Origin: Limanda limanda | Taxonomy: Eukaryota; Chordata; Actinopteri; Pleuronectiformes; Pleuronectidae | Length of the DNA stretch: 64,000 nt | Direction: 5' to 3' | NCBI RefSeq assembly: GCF_963576545.1 | Contig: NC_083636.1 | Coordinates: 7,505,856 to 7,569,855 of the forward strand | Part shown: in pieces, positions 11,232-28,900 of the stretch | Numbering within the stretch: the first letter of the stretch is position 1 | Layout: every line of letters begins with the position of its first letter | Program-made: the position numbers and the translations under genes | Notes under the pieces: model-generated | What the model was told of the DNA's origin: nothing | The model's input: the letters and a program-made list of their open reading frames with translations, nothing else | Databases searched by the model: none

Positions 11232-11903
11232 ATATTGATGGAGACACACACACAGCAAATATTGTCTTTATATGACACAACAACTCACACTAGCTGTTTT
11301 TTAAATCGTATTTCAATTTTAAATCCACAACTGTTTGGTGGTCCTATAGTACAGTGCACCACCTGTTCCAAAACGTAACAGTGATAATTCATTCTGGACT
11401 AAAGTGGAGAGCTGACCAACAGACTGACACTACTGCTACATGAGCCATGTTTTTACAGGAGCTAAAAACACGGGGAAGTATGGAAATGAAAGTGAAAAAA
11501 CAAAAGCTAACATGAAGAAATATCTCAGTACAAATACATTTGGACTTGCCTCCTGGTTTGGTGCATTAAACTGCAAAACATCTCAATCACACACACACAC
11601 ACATTCAATCTACTAAAATCATAATTTAGCATGCAATCAATGTTCCACTCTGCTTCTCAACTAATTTGTCATTTCCAATTCACCACACTGAATTTCACAC
11701 CTTCATAGCACACAGGATGTGATAAAGGCCAGAGGATTCTATTTAAAGCATTCTATTTAAATAAAGACTGGGTTAACTATGAAATATATTAACACGCCTC
11801 CTGTCAGAACATCTGTTACATCCTCTTCCTCTTGACTGTGTAATTTCCTGTGACAGTTTGACTGCTGATGTGCCTTCACTCGTGCAAGTTGATCTTTTGA
11901 ACC

Positions 11904-12844
11904 ATGAGCAGCATGATGGGGCTCGTGTGGCTGTGGTTCTGGATCTTCCTGGACTCTGGGGCGTCTTCAGTCTCGCTGCCAGAAACAACCGACAGCAGGT
12001 TCATTGACGAATGTGTGAGGGAGCACAACAAGGCACGGTCGTCTGTCAGCCCACCTGCAACTAACATGCTGTACATGGTAGGTGAAGCAGACACTTTGAG
12101 AGCTGCTCAGTATGAGGGACGGTTGACTGATCTTTTCTGCCTCTGCTTATCCAGACCTGGGACGAGGGCCTATCCCTCATTGCAAAAGCATGGGCAGAGA
12201 AATGCGTGTTTCAACACAACCCCAAACTCAAAGATGACCCCAGCGTGCACCCCAATTTCTCCTCTGTGGGGGAGAACATATGGACGGGCTCACCCTCCTT
12301 ATTTGATGTGACAAGAGCCATGAAGAAATGGGTGGATGAGAAGGATCACTACAACTACAAGGGGAACAAATGCAGCTCAATCTGTGGCCACTATACACAG
12401 GTTTGTCCCAAAAAAATAAGGTGCTTATTCTGTGTTTGCCAATTTGTGTTAAAAGTCACAAACCCTTACAGAGACTTTGGTCTGCAATGAACAATGTTAC
12501 CATGTTGTTTCCAGGTTGTGTGGGGAAGCAGCTACAAGGTTGGTTGTGCAGCACATCTGTGCCCAGGTGGTGTCGCTGGTTTTGATTCCAGGGAGGGTGT
12601 TGTTTTTGTCTGCAACTATGCTACAGCGTGAGTTGAACACCACAAACCACACCTTAAGAGTTGTAGATGTTAATTGGTTCAACCGATGACAGGAAATTAT
12701 CAGCAACGAGGATCCTACGCACATGTATTGTGAGGGAATATAAAATCTGATGTAATCTTAAATCACTGTATGATAGAGATCCATTGCTTTCCAAAATATA
12801 TCAGACATCAGTGACCCACATGGCTTTACTGCTAACACACACAC

Positions 12845-12878
<34 letters not shown>

Positions 12879-13640
12879 TTGGCACTCTCTAGCCCTAACA
12901 TTAACCATCCCTACTACATGCTTAGCCCTAACCTTGATATCACCCTAAACCTTAAAGCAAGATTTAACCCTCAAACTGATCTTTGAAAATGAGGACAGGA
13001 CAACATTTCTTAAAGGAGAGTTTTGAGCACAGGGAACAACCAGATATCTTCTACCTACAACATGTGAAAGTGATTGAACTTTGATGATTGTGCCTCGTGC
13101 AGGGGTAACATGAACTCAGCGAAACCATATGAATCTGGAGGAGCAGCCTGCTCTGGATGTACAGGCTCCTGTGTGGACCGTCTCTGCCGTGAGTACTCAA
13201 TCCTGTTTGATGTGATGCAAATATTCCGTCCAGTCCTTTACATTTTGTTTTAAAAAACACTTTTAGGACATTTTTGTCAAATATTTTCCTCTTTTTGAGG
13301 TCACCTGTAGAAAAGCCACATCACAAACCTTTTAGAATCTTTCGAATGCCACCAACAAGTCACTTAATAAAAGGCTGAAAAAAGGGGTGGAGTACACCCA
13401 ATACTCAGAGAACAACAACCATTCACACTTGTGCTTTTAAATGTTACAAACTAAAAGGAGCCACCTCTTCTTCTGCTGTTTCCAGGCTACAACTGGAGCC
13501 CAGAGGGAGTCCCTGCCAAAGCTTCGACTTACCCCGACTACTTGAATATTGTGATTGTCCGGCCCATGGGTCTCCTCCTCACCTTCATCACAGCATTTGC
13601 TCTCCGCTACCTCTACCCTGACGTCTTCTGCTATGAATAG
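11904..13640 (+). CDS. glipr1: GLIPR1, CAP-superfamily membrane glycoprotein
   Basis: Five exons (11904-12077, 12155-12400, 12515-12627, 13103-13188, 13486-13640) join in phase to 257 codons plus stop. An N-terminal signal peptide (MMGLVWLWFWIFLDSGAS) precedes a CAP domain. The CAP domain shows FIDECVREHNKARS, the CAP1 motif GHYTQVVWGSSYKVGCA formed across the exon 2/3 junction, and the CAP2 motif FVCNYATAGN. A short Cys-rich stretch (CSGCTGSCVDRLC) follows. Near the C-terminus is a hydrophobic segment (PMGLLLTFITAFALRYL), as in mammalian GLIPR1, so the protein is probably membrane-anchored with its CAP domain outside the cell or in a lumen. Convergent KRR1 next door matches the human GLIPR1-KRR1 neighbourhood. 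Molecular function is not well established; the family includes secreted lipid-binding and protease-modulating proteins. Confidence 0.92.
12844..12877. repeat. (CA)n microsatellite in GLIPR1 intron 3
   Basis: A run of alternating CA of about 34 bp. Probably length-polymorphic. Confidence 0.8.
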
Positions 13641-14430
13641 TTTCCCCCGTTTACACTTGAGCAACCAATACATCTGAGTCGGACAGTGTTAAGCTAAAGA
13701 TCTTGAGAAATCACATTCAAGAGGACAAGAACATGTTTGATAACACCGTGACTGTTTGACCTTTGACCACTAAAATCTGAGTCGGCGTGTTTTAAAGTGA
13801 ATGTCTGTACATACTCTAGGTAGATGGTAAAAACATAATGCCTCCTTATCTTACCCAATCCCCACTACTCCCTCTCCCCGATCTAACCCCCCACTAACAC
13901 CCCTTTACCCTCCTACCCCCAACCTTCCTTGTGGATATGTACTGAACATAATATTGTGTAAGTATAGTTCATGAAAGCTCTCTCTGATTCTAGATAATTA
14001 GTCATAAGAAGTTACTCCTTCCGGTGATAAAGTTTGTCTTACTGCTCATTAAGAGCTCTGGGTCGGAGCACTTCACTCTGACAACTGAGCAAATCAAAAA
14101 TAAACCACATCTCCTCCAACCAGTTCAGTTTCCCACTTCATTTATTTCCAGATTCATATAAGAATATTGTTGCCAGATGGGATACAATTCCCCAATGTCT
14201 GTCACTGATTTATCACGCTCACAAGAACATCGCGACCTTGACCTTTGACCACCAAAATCGTATCAGGTCATCCTTTAGTCCAATTGAACATATGTACCAC
14301 ATTTGAGGAAATTCCCTCAAGTCATCACTGTGATATTACGTTCACTAGGATGTATCTCTCGTCTCTGGCCACTGGCTGTCTGCAGCCCGGAGGCATAAAA
14401 ACAAGAGGCAAGTTTTGTCTGTCTGATTCC
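13641..14430 (+). other. GLIPR1 3' flank and untranslated region
   Basis: No coding sequence is seen. An AATAAA at 14099-14104 could be the GLIPR1 polyadenylation signal, which would give a 3' UTR of about 460 nt. The rest up to the KRR1 3' end shows nothing recognisable. Confidence 0.4.
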
Positions 14431-14450
14431 GACTCCTGTACACACCAGTC

Positions 14451-14456
14451 TTTATT
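14451..14456 (-). terminator. Polyadenylation signal of KRR1
   Basis: An AATAAA on the minus strand about 320 bp downstream of the KRR1 stop codon. It is the clearest candidate before the convergent GLIPR1 3' end. Confidence 0.5.
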
Positions 14457-14770
14457 AAAGAAGAAAATATATTTTTCCATATTTAAATACTGACCTGACC
14501 TTACAAAATCTGGGCAATTGTGATCAATAGAAGACAACAGGTGAGGGATACAGGAGTGTCAAACAGTTGGTCTTCAGAGAGAGAATGTACAAGAATAAAA
14601 AAGAAATTCATCACAACAACATAGTTCAATATAACATCTGTGACAGTTTGTGTGTTTAGGTGGAAGCACACACAGCTTGTCTGAAGCTCCATCCTCTCTG
14701 TGTGAGTCCTTACTCCGTCCAACACGCATCACATCACATGTGTAGCGACAGTGCAGTGGTCGGCCTGGGA

Positions 14771-18839
<4,069 letters not shown>

Positions 18840-18844
18840 TGTTG

Positions 18845-19950
18845 AGTGGATATGGAAGTGACGCACAGGGTTTTCTTCTTCGCGTGTATTGCTCGATGAA
18901 GTTTTTTAATCAGATAACCACAGCGCCACCTTGCTGCCAAACATGGAAGCTTGTGTAAGTGAGCACGTCTAAAATGCTTGTCTTTTAGCTAAATATTTCA
19001 TTTAACCAGATGTTTACTTGTATTGAAAGAGAAACACAATGGAGCACTTGTTGTAACAAATATAAAGACTTGAAATGTCACCTTCAATGCACTTGACACA
19101 AGCTCCAATATATAATTTATTTGAGACATCCCACTTATTTACATTTAATACTCACAATTGCACCATTGTAATATATTAAGATACCTTTTATTAACAGTCT
19201 ATGATAACGACCCGGAATCCTGACAGATTTTTTTTTTAATCTTTCCACTCTGGTCGTTTTAAACTCTTGTTTGTTGTTTAAGTTTATAAACTTCTCATGC
19301 CATTATATTTAACTTTACTGTTTTTTATTTTATTGTGTTTTATTTGTTTAAAATGTGCTCCTTAAATTAACTTGACTGTAGGTTGAAAGAAGATGAAAGT
19401 GTCCTAGAAGTGAAACACATGCTACAAAACTTATGCTACAATTTCGAAGAAAGTTTCCAAACCGCGTTTCATTTCCCCTGTGGACAGATCTGAGTGTGTT
19501 CCTCTGTTGAATAAGTTAAAGAAATTTAACTTGTTCTTTTAGGATTTAACAATAGATTACATTTTTTAATGTATTTATTCAATGATTTAATTGCCCAAAC
19601 ACAGAAGAAAATAGAGATGTTATAAAAACAGTTGACCAAAAGTGTATCAATATAACTTCATAGTCTTGCAAAATGATCATGAAGGAAAACTCCCTCAACA
19701 CTATTTATACATTTTTGTTTGCGATTGATGATCATGAAAACATTTTTTTCTCAGCCTGCAAATCTGCTTTTGTTAACTCGTATGGTTTCATGAGGAATGC
19801 TGCAACTGTATCCCTCTACTGGAGCTGAATTCAGAGAAATATATTGTGTGAAATAAGTTTAAAAAAACCATTTTAGCAATAACTATTGTTTTCATTGTTT
19901 TGTGGTGAACAGTCATAAGTACACAAGACTCTTACTCAGAATGTTTAAAG
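18845..19950. other. Intergenic between KRR1 5' end and UMODL1-like 3' end
   Basis: AT-rich DNA that must include the KRR1 promoter just right of 18845. No exon, RNA gene or mobile-element ends were recognised. Confidence 0.5.
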
Positions 19951-19953
19951 TAT

Positions 19954-19959
19954 TTTATT
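19954..19959 (-). terminator. Polyadenylation signal overlapping the UMODL1-like stop codon
   Basis: The stop codon TAA at 19957-19955 is part of the string CAATAAAATA on the minus strand, so the nearest AATAAA overlaps the stop. Use of this site would leave almost no 3' UTR. No other signal was checked further left. Confidence 0.3.
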
Positions 19960-22900
19960 GTTGCTGACGCTGTTTATAATAAGTCATGATTGCCTTGATT
20001 GCGATCACTGAGAGCATGGTTATGCCCAAAAAGCCCATTAATCCGGCCACAATGAACATCATCTTCGTGTGCTCTGGCCCTGCAAAACAGATGGAGACAA
20101 TTACTTTCAACAACTCTGCATTTAAAGTGTACATTTATGTATTTACGTCTGTTAATTTAACATTCAGTTCAAACCCGACTGTATAACAGAGATCTGTTTT
20201 TAACGGGATACAATATTGGCTCATTTTCAAAATCAAACATTCCAAACAGAAACTAAAATCTGTGACAAACTACATCGGGAAATGTTGTCCTTAACCTGAA
20301 ATGTGCAAAATGTGAGCACATTCACCCCGTTAAGTTAACATCAGCTCCAGAAATATGGAAGAACCTCTGGTTGAACCCCCCTGCAGTGAACACCCACTCA
20401 CTGTAGATAAGACACATTGGGATTCAGTAAGACAAACTCACAGTGAGACGAATGGTCTCCTGACATCTCTTTATTGTTGACCAGCAGAGGTCCAGCAGAC
20501 ACTACAGCAGCAGGTTTCCCCTTCCTCTCCTTCTGGAACACTGACCTCTTGCTGCGCGGCTGGCTGCTGCAATTCTACAGCAACAAAAAATGTGTGAAAT
20601 TTAGGGAAATAGAAGTGGACTGATCACTCTACTTGTTTACACTGAACCAAACAAGCCTGCATATGGCCCCAGGACTACCGCTGTTCCTGGTTTAAAGGTG
20701 AAACAAGCCGTCTGGATAAAAAACGACCCAGTAGTCATTGTGTTTGAAATACAATCAGATTGTTGACACCAGATCTGGAGGAGGTGGTGCAGTGAGACTT
20801 GATCACACCGTGCAAATAATCTAGATAATAGGAATGATTATTAAAGACAGGTATGGACTTGTAATTGTAAAATATATTCAACTGTGACAAGCTGTCAGTT
20901 TACCTTTGTACAGTCTTGATCATGAGCACATATGTTGGCCATGCAGTGAATATAGATGTGCAACCCTTTGGGCATGCTGAACATCTGCACAGAAAATCTA
21001 CTTGTCTGCTCCCGGCCGTTAACGGAGAGCCAGTAGAGCGTGTTGTCAACAGGACAGCTGGAGCAAAGAGGAGGAAACTTATCGTCACTGGCACTCAAAG
21101 CAACTTAAGCAGGCAGGATATGATGCTGTGAGGCAAAGAAACTGATAAACTGGTCTTGAGCCAGTCACATTGCAAGAATACCCATCCTGCAGCAGAACAC
21201 CCTGGACAGCGTCCTCTGGGTCGGTGCTCTCGGTGGCCCAGCACGACTCCACCTGCAGCAGCACATCCGAAGCGAACGTGTTGTTGGTCTGCAGAGCCAC
21301 CTGGAAGAACAGTATGTCCTCAGGCTCCAGGGATATAATATGCGTGTAGCTTGTTGTGTACGACTCATTGGTGAACAGGGTCATGGTCAGATACAGCTGC
21401 AGTGATGAGTTGAACTCCACGAGGGAGTGAGAGGAGAGCCTACGACAAAAGGAGGGATGAGTTTGGGGGACAGTTAAAACAAAAGTAAAAGGAGTTCTTA
21501 TATTCTACTGTTCAAACAAAGATTGTAATGTGTTTAGGGAAATGATACAGTGCTGAAGCGCTGGAATACGTTCTATGACTCACCACTCCATATCCACGCC
21601 GACTTGTGCCTTGCGAATATAATGTCGAGGGTAGACACACCTCCAGACAACTGTTAGGTCCCGCCGGCTAATCTTCTCCTCTTTGGTCAGGGTCACGATC
21701 AAAGTGTTTTGGTATTCGATGTGGGTTTTGTTCACCTGGACCCAACAGAATCACAGTGTCTGTACCCTTCGATCACGGCTCAAATTTGCATACAGGCTGA
21801 TCGGCGCCCTCTCCCCACCACTGTATGTAAGATCCCATCCTCTATTCTTGTTAATTAACTCATTTGCACAAATTAAATACAAAAAAACGACACTAGGTAT
21901 AACATGACACTGGGCGTACAACCCTGGATCAGGTCTTGGTATTCGTACTGAGAGTCACTGGTTTAGGTATCAAAAGAATAACAACAACAGGCCAGAAGAT
22001 TTAATAGTTTCTCTAACTTTATCTTTGCTTTTTTTCATAAATTACCTTTAATTCCCACTCCAGTATAAGATAAAGCTAAGATAATAGATGTGTATATTTT
22101 GTGTTCATATTCTCTAAACATACATACAGTTTAGAGTACTTCATCTGCCCCTAACATCCTTGTACAGAATCTGTCCGTCACACAAGCTGACGTTTTAGAA
22201 CCTTCAGCTGAGCCCAGTCACTCACCCGCCTCTCTGTTCCACATTCAGACGATTTCCGCGAGGTGCGAAAGTAATAGAATGTCTCGCTCTCGTCCACAGA
22301 GCAGCGCCCGTCGTTCAGCCTCACCTCGACCTTTCCTCCGATGTAGGAGGTCAGGTAGGGTTTCGCTATTCCACCAGACATGAGTTTGTCCAGACACTGG
22401 CTGAAAAGGCCATTTTCTGTGTGAAGAGAAGGGGGGCGGAGGGAGGGAGGGCAGGGACACACTCACTCTTGACACCAATACTGATTCCATTATTGTGGTT
22501 TAAACAGAGTAACAGTTCTAACTAAATGTTGATGCACCATAACATGCAGATCCTCTAGTGGCCAATATACTGCATGCCTGTCAATTAATTTCAATGTGAG
22601 ACAATTCATTCAGGATTCAAGAGAGCAGATTCTTGAGTTACCAAAACCTCTATATACAGCTCCATCAGGATGATATTCTGGCTTTAAGACGGCCATGTTT
22701 GTACTTTTACTTCACAAACCAATCACAGTCTCTCTGGTCCCAGTTATAGATCAATTGGAATGTCTTTACATGGACACATATTGCAACTAGTGACCGTATT
22801 CAGAATAAAACATTATTGATTATGGTGTTTATTTGAGTTCCTAATAGAATATTCCCTTAATTTTTCAGTTTACATGAGCAGAGCATGGTCAAATTTAGAA

Positions 22901-25900
22901 TCACATGATTACTTGATACTCTTTTAAACCCCAACCTGTAACAGTTTAATACCGAGTACAGTTTTTACCATTCTTAGTTTTTTCTTTCCAATTTGCAAAA
23001 GCTAAAACTCCTTTAGATTTTGTAAAATCCTGTGAAAACTCTACTAGGATGTTATATCATTAAGACTATTGTCTTCAGATAGACATAGATAGGCAGTGGA
23101 ATTCACTTGCTCAGGTCGGTACCATACAGAAAATGAACAAATAAATAAAAATAACACATCGAATACAGAAACCTATTAAGATACCTAGACATTTTAAAAG
23201 AGAAGAAATGCCTACAACTGCTTCTGTGTCTTAATCTGGTTAATATCAGAGTAGTGGTGGCCATCTTAATGTAGTGAGCTCACAAAAAGGTGCAACTGTA
23301 CCATTGCAGATTGGGTTTGAAGCCACCCGAGGTTTGCTGACAGCCCTCACATCGTAGAATCCATGTTGGCACACGCAGGCGAATGAGCCCAGAGTGTTGA
23401 TGCACAGAGAATTGCGGGGACACAATTTGTATTTGGAGGCGGTACACAGATCGTGACCTGACAAAATAAAAAATAAAAGCCAAAGAAAATTACACGATTA
23501 TGAATTGACGAGATGTATTAATGGAAATATGAACTGACCGTGACATTTAACCAGAGTTCACTGGTTTTCACCATCATCACCCACCGTTCCAGTGAATGAC
23601 CCCGTCTCGGACTGTGATGTTGGTCGCATTCAGAGAGCGAATGTGATCCAGCTGATCCTCCACAGAAAGGGGCACGTCCTCGTCTGTTCGAGAAGCGTCA
23701 AAGGTCAAAAACAGAATCTCTGTCTTGTCTGGATCCTCTGCAGGTTCGAAGGTGGCCTGCTCCACACGCACCGGCCGGTCAAAATCTTTCAACAGCTCCT
23801 GCAGCTGAAGACACAGACATGCAAAGGTGAAATATTACAGGAACTAAAGTGGTAAACTAACTTAAGGAAATAATTGGGTTTAAGTCTCAACTAGAAGTAA
23901 GCTAATGTTCCCCATGTTCTATCTGTTAAAAAAGAGAGGGTGTAGGGGCGATTTGTCCTCAAACACAATTAGAAAAGCAAAAGAATAAAAAAAAACAAAA
24001 AGCCACTGAGGCACCTGAAGAGTTCTGCATTTGCTCAATTTGCACAGGCGTCCATTTCTGCCAATGCCCACTGACCCACATAAAATCACCTGGGGCCCAG
24101 TGTCTTCAACCAACAACTAACAAAAGAAAAGATCTAGAAGTTACAATTCAACTAGTTGTACAAACAGAAAAACAGAGCCACAAATAGCTCCAACAGAGGA
24201 GATCTATGTTCTATACTGCATCTAGCCAACAGGGTGCTTCACTTCCCAGAGTTGTCATTTCAGATACAGTAGTTTGGTGTAAATCTCAGACTTCTGAATG
24301 AGATAGGAGTTCTCATTGTTGCTATGAAGCCAAAAGTCTCCTCTGGATATAAACTACGATTAGTGCAAACGATTAGGATGAAAACAGAGTCTGCAGAGTG
24401 TGACACCTTATCTTTGAAGATCTCCTTCATTTTCTCTCCTGGCTCTGAGGCCTCATCCTCGAGATACTCAGGCATTGACCAGGGAACCACCATCACGACA
24501 CCTAAGCTGAAAAAGTCGAACTCCAGATCTACATTAACAGGAAATAAGAGAAGTTAGGTTTACTGTGAAAGATAATGTATATCATGATCAGATGTGGAAC
24601 TAGATTTCAGTAAAGATAAACGTTTTGTTTTTTTGTCTTGAAAACATGTTTATCACCAATAGCGTTCAGTGGATTATCTTGATGACAAGAAGAATGGAAC
24701 TACTGAGTCAAAATAACAACACCACACAACTACAGACGTCCTGTTGGAAGGCGCCTCGGACTGACCTAGGTCCAGACCAGGTCCAGCAGCTCCAGCAGAC
24801 CTCAGAAGGAACCCTAGAGAGGAATTGGCTCCCTGGAAACACAGCTGAGAATGTTCGGACTCCCACTCTCCGTCACATTCCTCCCACACGTCCAGGACGT
24901 ATGTCATCCCCTCGTCCAGCCTGGGGAGGTGCAGCTGGGCGTTGGCCACCCGGCTGCTCTGGATGGCGGTGCCGTTCTTCAAGGACAGCTCGTACAGGAA
25001 GGCCATAGCCGACTGTTGGGGGGTGCTCGGCGTCCACACGGCGGTGGAGTCGTTAGAGCGGAACGAGAGCTCAGACACGCCATAGGGTCCTGGATACACA
25101 GATACATTCTATATATTGTACTGTACACATAGAAAATCTAAAAACATTACAATCTAGGCCCAAGTCAACAGAGTTTAGCTTTATCACCAATACATCACAT
25201 GGTGCATTAGTGACATTGCTCTTATCTAAATCCCAAATGTCAACAATAAGCGGTTCTGATAAGACAAAACGAAAAATAAAAAAATCTTATTTAGCTGCTT
25301 TCACTTTTTCCAATTAATTAGGCAATAATATCTGTTGCGGTTGCTGAATTATAGTTTGAATATAAATCTTATAACTGGCTGGATTGTGGGGAGCTGCTGA
25401 AACAACCTGACATACTTTGCTGCCATATTTGCCTCCTGTGACCCCTACACTCTATTCTCTGTTGGCAGACTGGTCGGCCAAAATACAGGGCGATCATACA
25501 AAAAACATGTGGTATATAGCTGAAGTGGAGTTCAGAAAAGTCTGCACCAGTAAAAGTTTTCATTCTTCGTTACCTCGAACCAATCTACCTATTTATCTTG
25601 TGTTTCTGTTTTTATTCTTTCTACCTCAATATTTTTTATTTTATTCTATTGTATTGTATTTTATTGTATTCAAATATACCGGCTGCTATGATGACTTAAT
25701 TTCCCTTCGGGGATGAATAAAGTAATCTATCCATCTATCTATCAGAAGCTCAGCTAGTGGATATTCAATCATGCACATAACGATAGCTATACTTTCCTCA
25801 CCCAAGGAACCACTTAGTATCTATAGCTGCACCACATATACCAATGTGGAAATGTTACGCATTTTTCAGGGAACAGAATATAACTCGGCAAAGAGTCTAT

Positions 25901-28900
25901 CAAAATTTTTCCAGCTAAGTGATGTTCAATCGAGCACATCCCTCCTCTAGTCGGTCTGTGTGTTACCTGTGTGTGCAGTGACCGTCTTGGTGCTCATGAG
26001 CACAGCTTCTCCGCACAGCGCCTCCACCTTGGCCTCGTATCCTTGGCATGACAACAGCCCCCCCACAGTGTAGTTGGTCTCGAGTGTGGTGCCGTGCAGC
26101 GCCTCATCGTTGTAAACTCGGAACCTGGAGATGAGCGAGGCGTTCATCACCTCCCAACTCAGGGTGTAGTTGTCAGGGCCAAACGATGACTGAGTCAAAG
26201 CCCAGATGTTGGAGTAGACTGAGGAGCAGAGAACATCTGTTCAGCTGTACAGTGTGAAGATTATGAAGAAATCGTAATATTCATAGAGCGGCTATCTTAG
26301 GTCAATTAATAAAAGGTGATTTGTATTTTTTTGTTAATTTTCTCCAAGTCCTTTCTCATCAGAGCCAATTCATTAAACAGAAACATACTTTTTTGGTTTT
26401 AATTTCTTTAAATCTCAATTTAATGCAACACTCACAAGGTTTCAGTGTGTCCTGGGTTAGGTAAAAATACCCGAAAAGTATTTCCAAGTAGCAGTCGGAG
26501 CAACGAGACAGTGAAAATCTTTACTGAGATCAGGAAAAACTATCTTTTAAAGGGTCGGCAGCTCTTTCAAGTGAGACAGTTACCTCGACCACTGTAGCCA
26601 CAAGTGATGATTGCTCAAAGAAAGTAACAACGGCAGAAGAAGAGTTTCCTGTTCGACCCTTAGTGAGTCCATGACCTCTGTGCAGGACTCACCAGAGTTT
26701 CCATCATTCAGGGTCATCTCGCTGTAGTGGGACTCCACCCCTGTCATGCAAACGGTCTGAAGGCCAAACCTGACCCTGCTGCAGGGCTGCAGGCCGGACA
26801 GGGTGAACGCAAAGCCCTCCTTCAACAAGAGGCGCTCCTCCTCCGTGACGTGGTCGGTGCCGTTTAGGTAGAAGGTGGTCAGGAGGAAGTGAGAGTACTT
26901 GAGGTTCTCGGGACAGTCCCACGTAAACGATATGCTGCTGCTGTTCCATGACATCACCTCAAAGTCTTTGGGAATGTCTGGGTCTGGTAGAAAAACAAGA
27001 ACAGACTGTGAAGGTGTTTACACATACTGATAACTTATGACAACACAACCTGAGAGGGAAACTGTGGCTGAATCTCTGTATGTAACCTGGGAAACATCCT
27101 GGGGGTTTTATACATTAGTCCATTAACCAAATAATACAGGTACCTGACATTACAGTGACAAAATTCGATACCTTTGTCCATTGTGTTCATCTTCTCCTCA
27201 GACATATGCTAGGTCACTTTACCAAAAGGTGAAAAATACATTCGAGAGATATGAAAACTATTTAAAAAAGGTTCAGTTCAACAATATATATTTATTTTAT
27301 GTCATTTGTGTGAACTGGCCCTTTCAGGATGTCCTCTAAATCCGCACCAGTACGTACCAGTGAGAGCAGAGATGCAGGTGAAGGAGTCAGAGCCTGCAAT
27401 CTCCACACAGGCCACATAGGGGCTGCAGGAGTCCAGAGCTATGAGGTGGTAGTGGTCCAGTTCAGTAGAGTCCATGCCGATTATGGCATAGGAGGTGGGA
27501 TCAGTGCGGTACAGGGTCACAGTGTGGCTGTCGTTGGTCTTTAGACTGTTCTCCACCCAGGAGAGCAGCAGCATAGAGGAGCTCTTGGACTCAATCTTGA
27601 CAGGGAGACGCAGAGTGTGGCCTAGGACCAGAGAAGACAGCAGGTCAGTCATAACAAGGGTTGGAGGATGCAGAGCTGCACTCAAGGCACAGTCCCCTTA
27701 AATTCAAATAATACACACCAACAGATACCAGGTCTATAAATATGTCTAAGGGTATTGATCTTCTCATCTATCATCCAACAGAAATCACTCATTTCCCAGA
27801 ATGCTAAACTTTTCCCACAAGAAGTGGTTCAACCCTCAGACGTGATTGATATACAGCAAACACGACATTACCCTAAAACAACTTAGAGACGCACAGACTA
27901 AACACAACTACCAAATAATCTCACCAGCAGCGAGAAAGAAGTCTTCACCCTGGTAGAAGAACACTGTTCCGTTTTCACATGCAAACACGTCAGTGGGACT
28001 CATCGAGTCCAGGAAGCTCTGCAGAAGGGAGAGAAGTGAAAAAACACAGTGAGATGAATGTGTAACATTATGAGTATTAGATCAAGGAAAGACCAAATAT
28101 CTATATAGAACTGTAGTTTGATGATTGTTGTGTCGAAAGTACCTCAGTGGCCTTTGTTGGTTGCCTCAGGGGTTTGGGCAGACCTTTGATCTTGTTGAGC
28201 CTTATACCTTAAAAATGATAGAACTTCATTTAATATATTATAATACAATAAACACCTAGTGAGTATGAATCTCAAACCATTGCAAAGCTTGCATGCTTAC
28301 TTGGAGAGATAGTTAGAGTCCATGCGTGAGTGAGGCCTCTAAACTTCAAGGTGAGCTTGTTTTCTACAGCTGGGTGCACCGTCAGGGAGTTGACTCTACC
28401 CCCCCTCCATATGGACTTCAGTGTCGTCCTATTCAGCCAGAGGTTTCCATTGTGTCTGAAAGAATAAAAAGATGAAACAGCACTGGCACATTATTGTACA
28501 TTTATTGCTACGGGGCTTATTGACATGAATACACATTTGATTTAAATCCACAACTGACCAATTGATCTTCGGTTCAGTGTCCATGTCATAGCCACTTGAG
28601 TAGACATGTGTGGAAGATGCTGACTGTAATGAACTTTTACATACCGTAAATCTACATATACGAAGACCGACATGTTTTCAGTAGCCCAAACTAAAACCCT
28701 TTTGAGCTTTTATGACCAAATGAAGGCTGCCACATGTTCGCTTTCAGGTTGGGAAGGGGGGGGGGGGATTCAGCTGCAACATGCAACTTCACCACTAGAT
28801 ATCCCTAAGATGCTACTACGTGAACCTTTAATTATGTTTCTTTTGTAAAAATGTTTCACCTTTACTTTTAGATGACACAAATTTTATCTGCCGTCATTGG

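Larger units (their letters stand above)
6150..11300. repeat. Tandem array of divergent 7SL gene pairs
   Basis: Three successive units each carry one minus-strand and one plus-strand 7SL gene facing away from each other. Units one and two repeat with a period of exactly 1844 bp (6442 to 8286, 7331 to 9175, 8286 to 10130) and look nearly identical through genes and spacers. One C/G difference was noticed between about 8168 and 10012. The third unit has a shorter interior (503 bp instead of 590 bp between gene starts) and more differences. The spacers between units are themselves partly palindromic, because 7SL 3' flanks converge there. Confidence 0.9.

Noticed and set aside
6412..11258. A family of 61-153-residue proteins on both strands (for example starting MTVCVCLHQYKESGS and MRPSSDDLVV).
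   Set aside because: They are translations of 7SL RNA genes and their antisense. Their repetition follows the RNA gene copies, and there is no splice or protein-family support.
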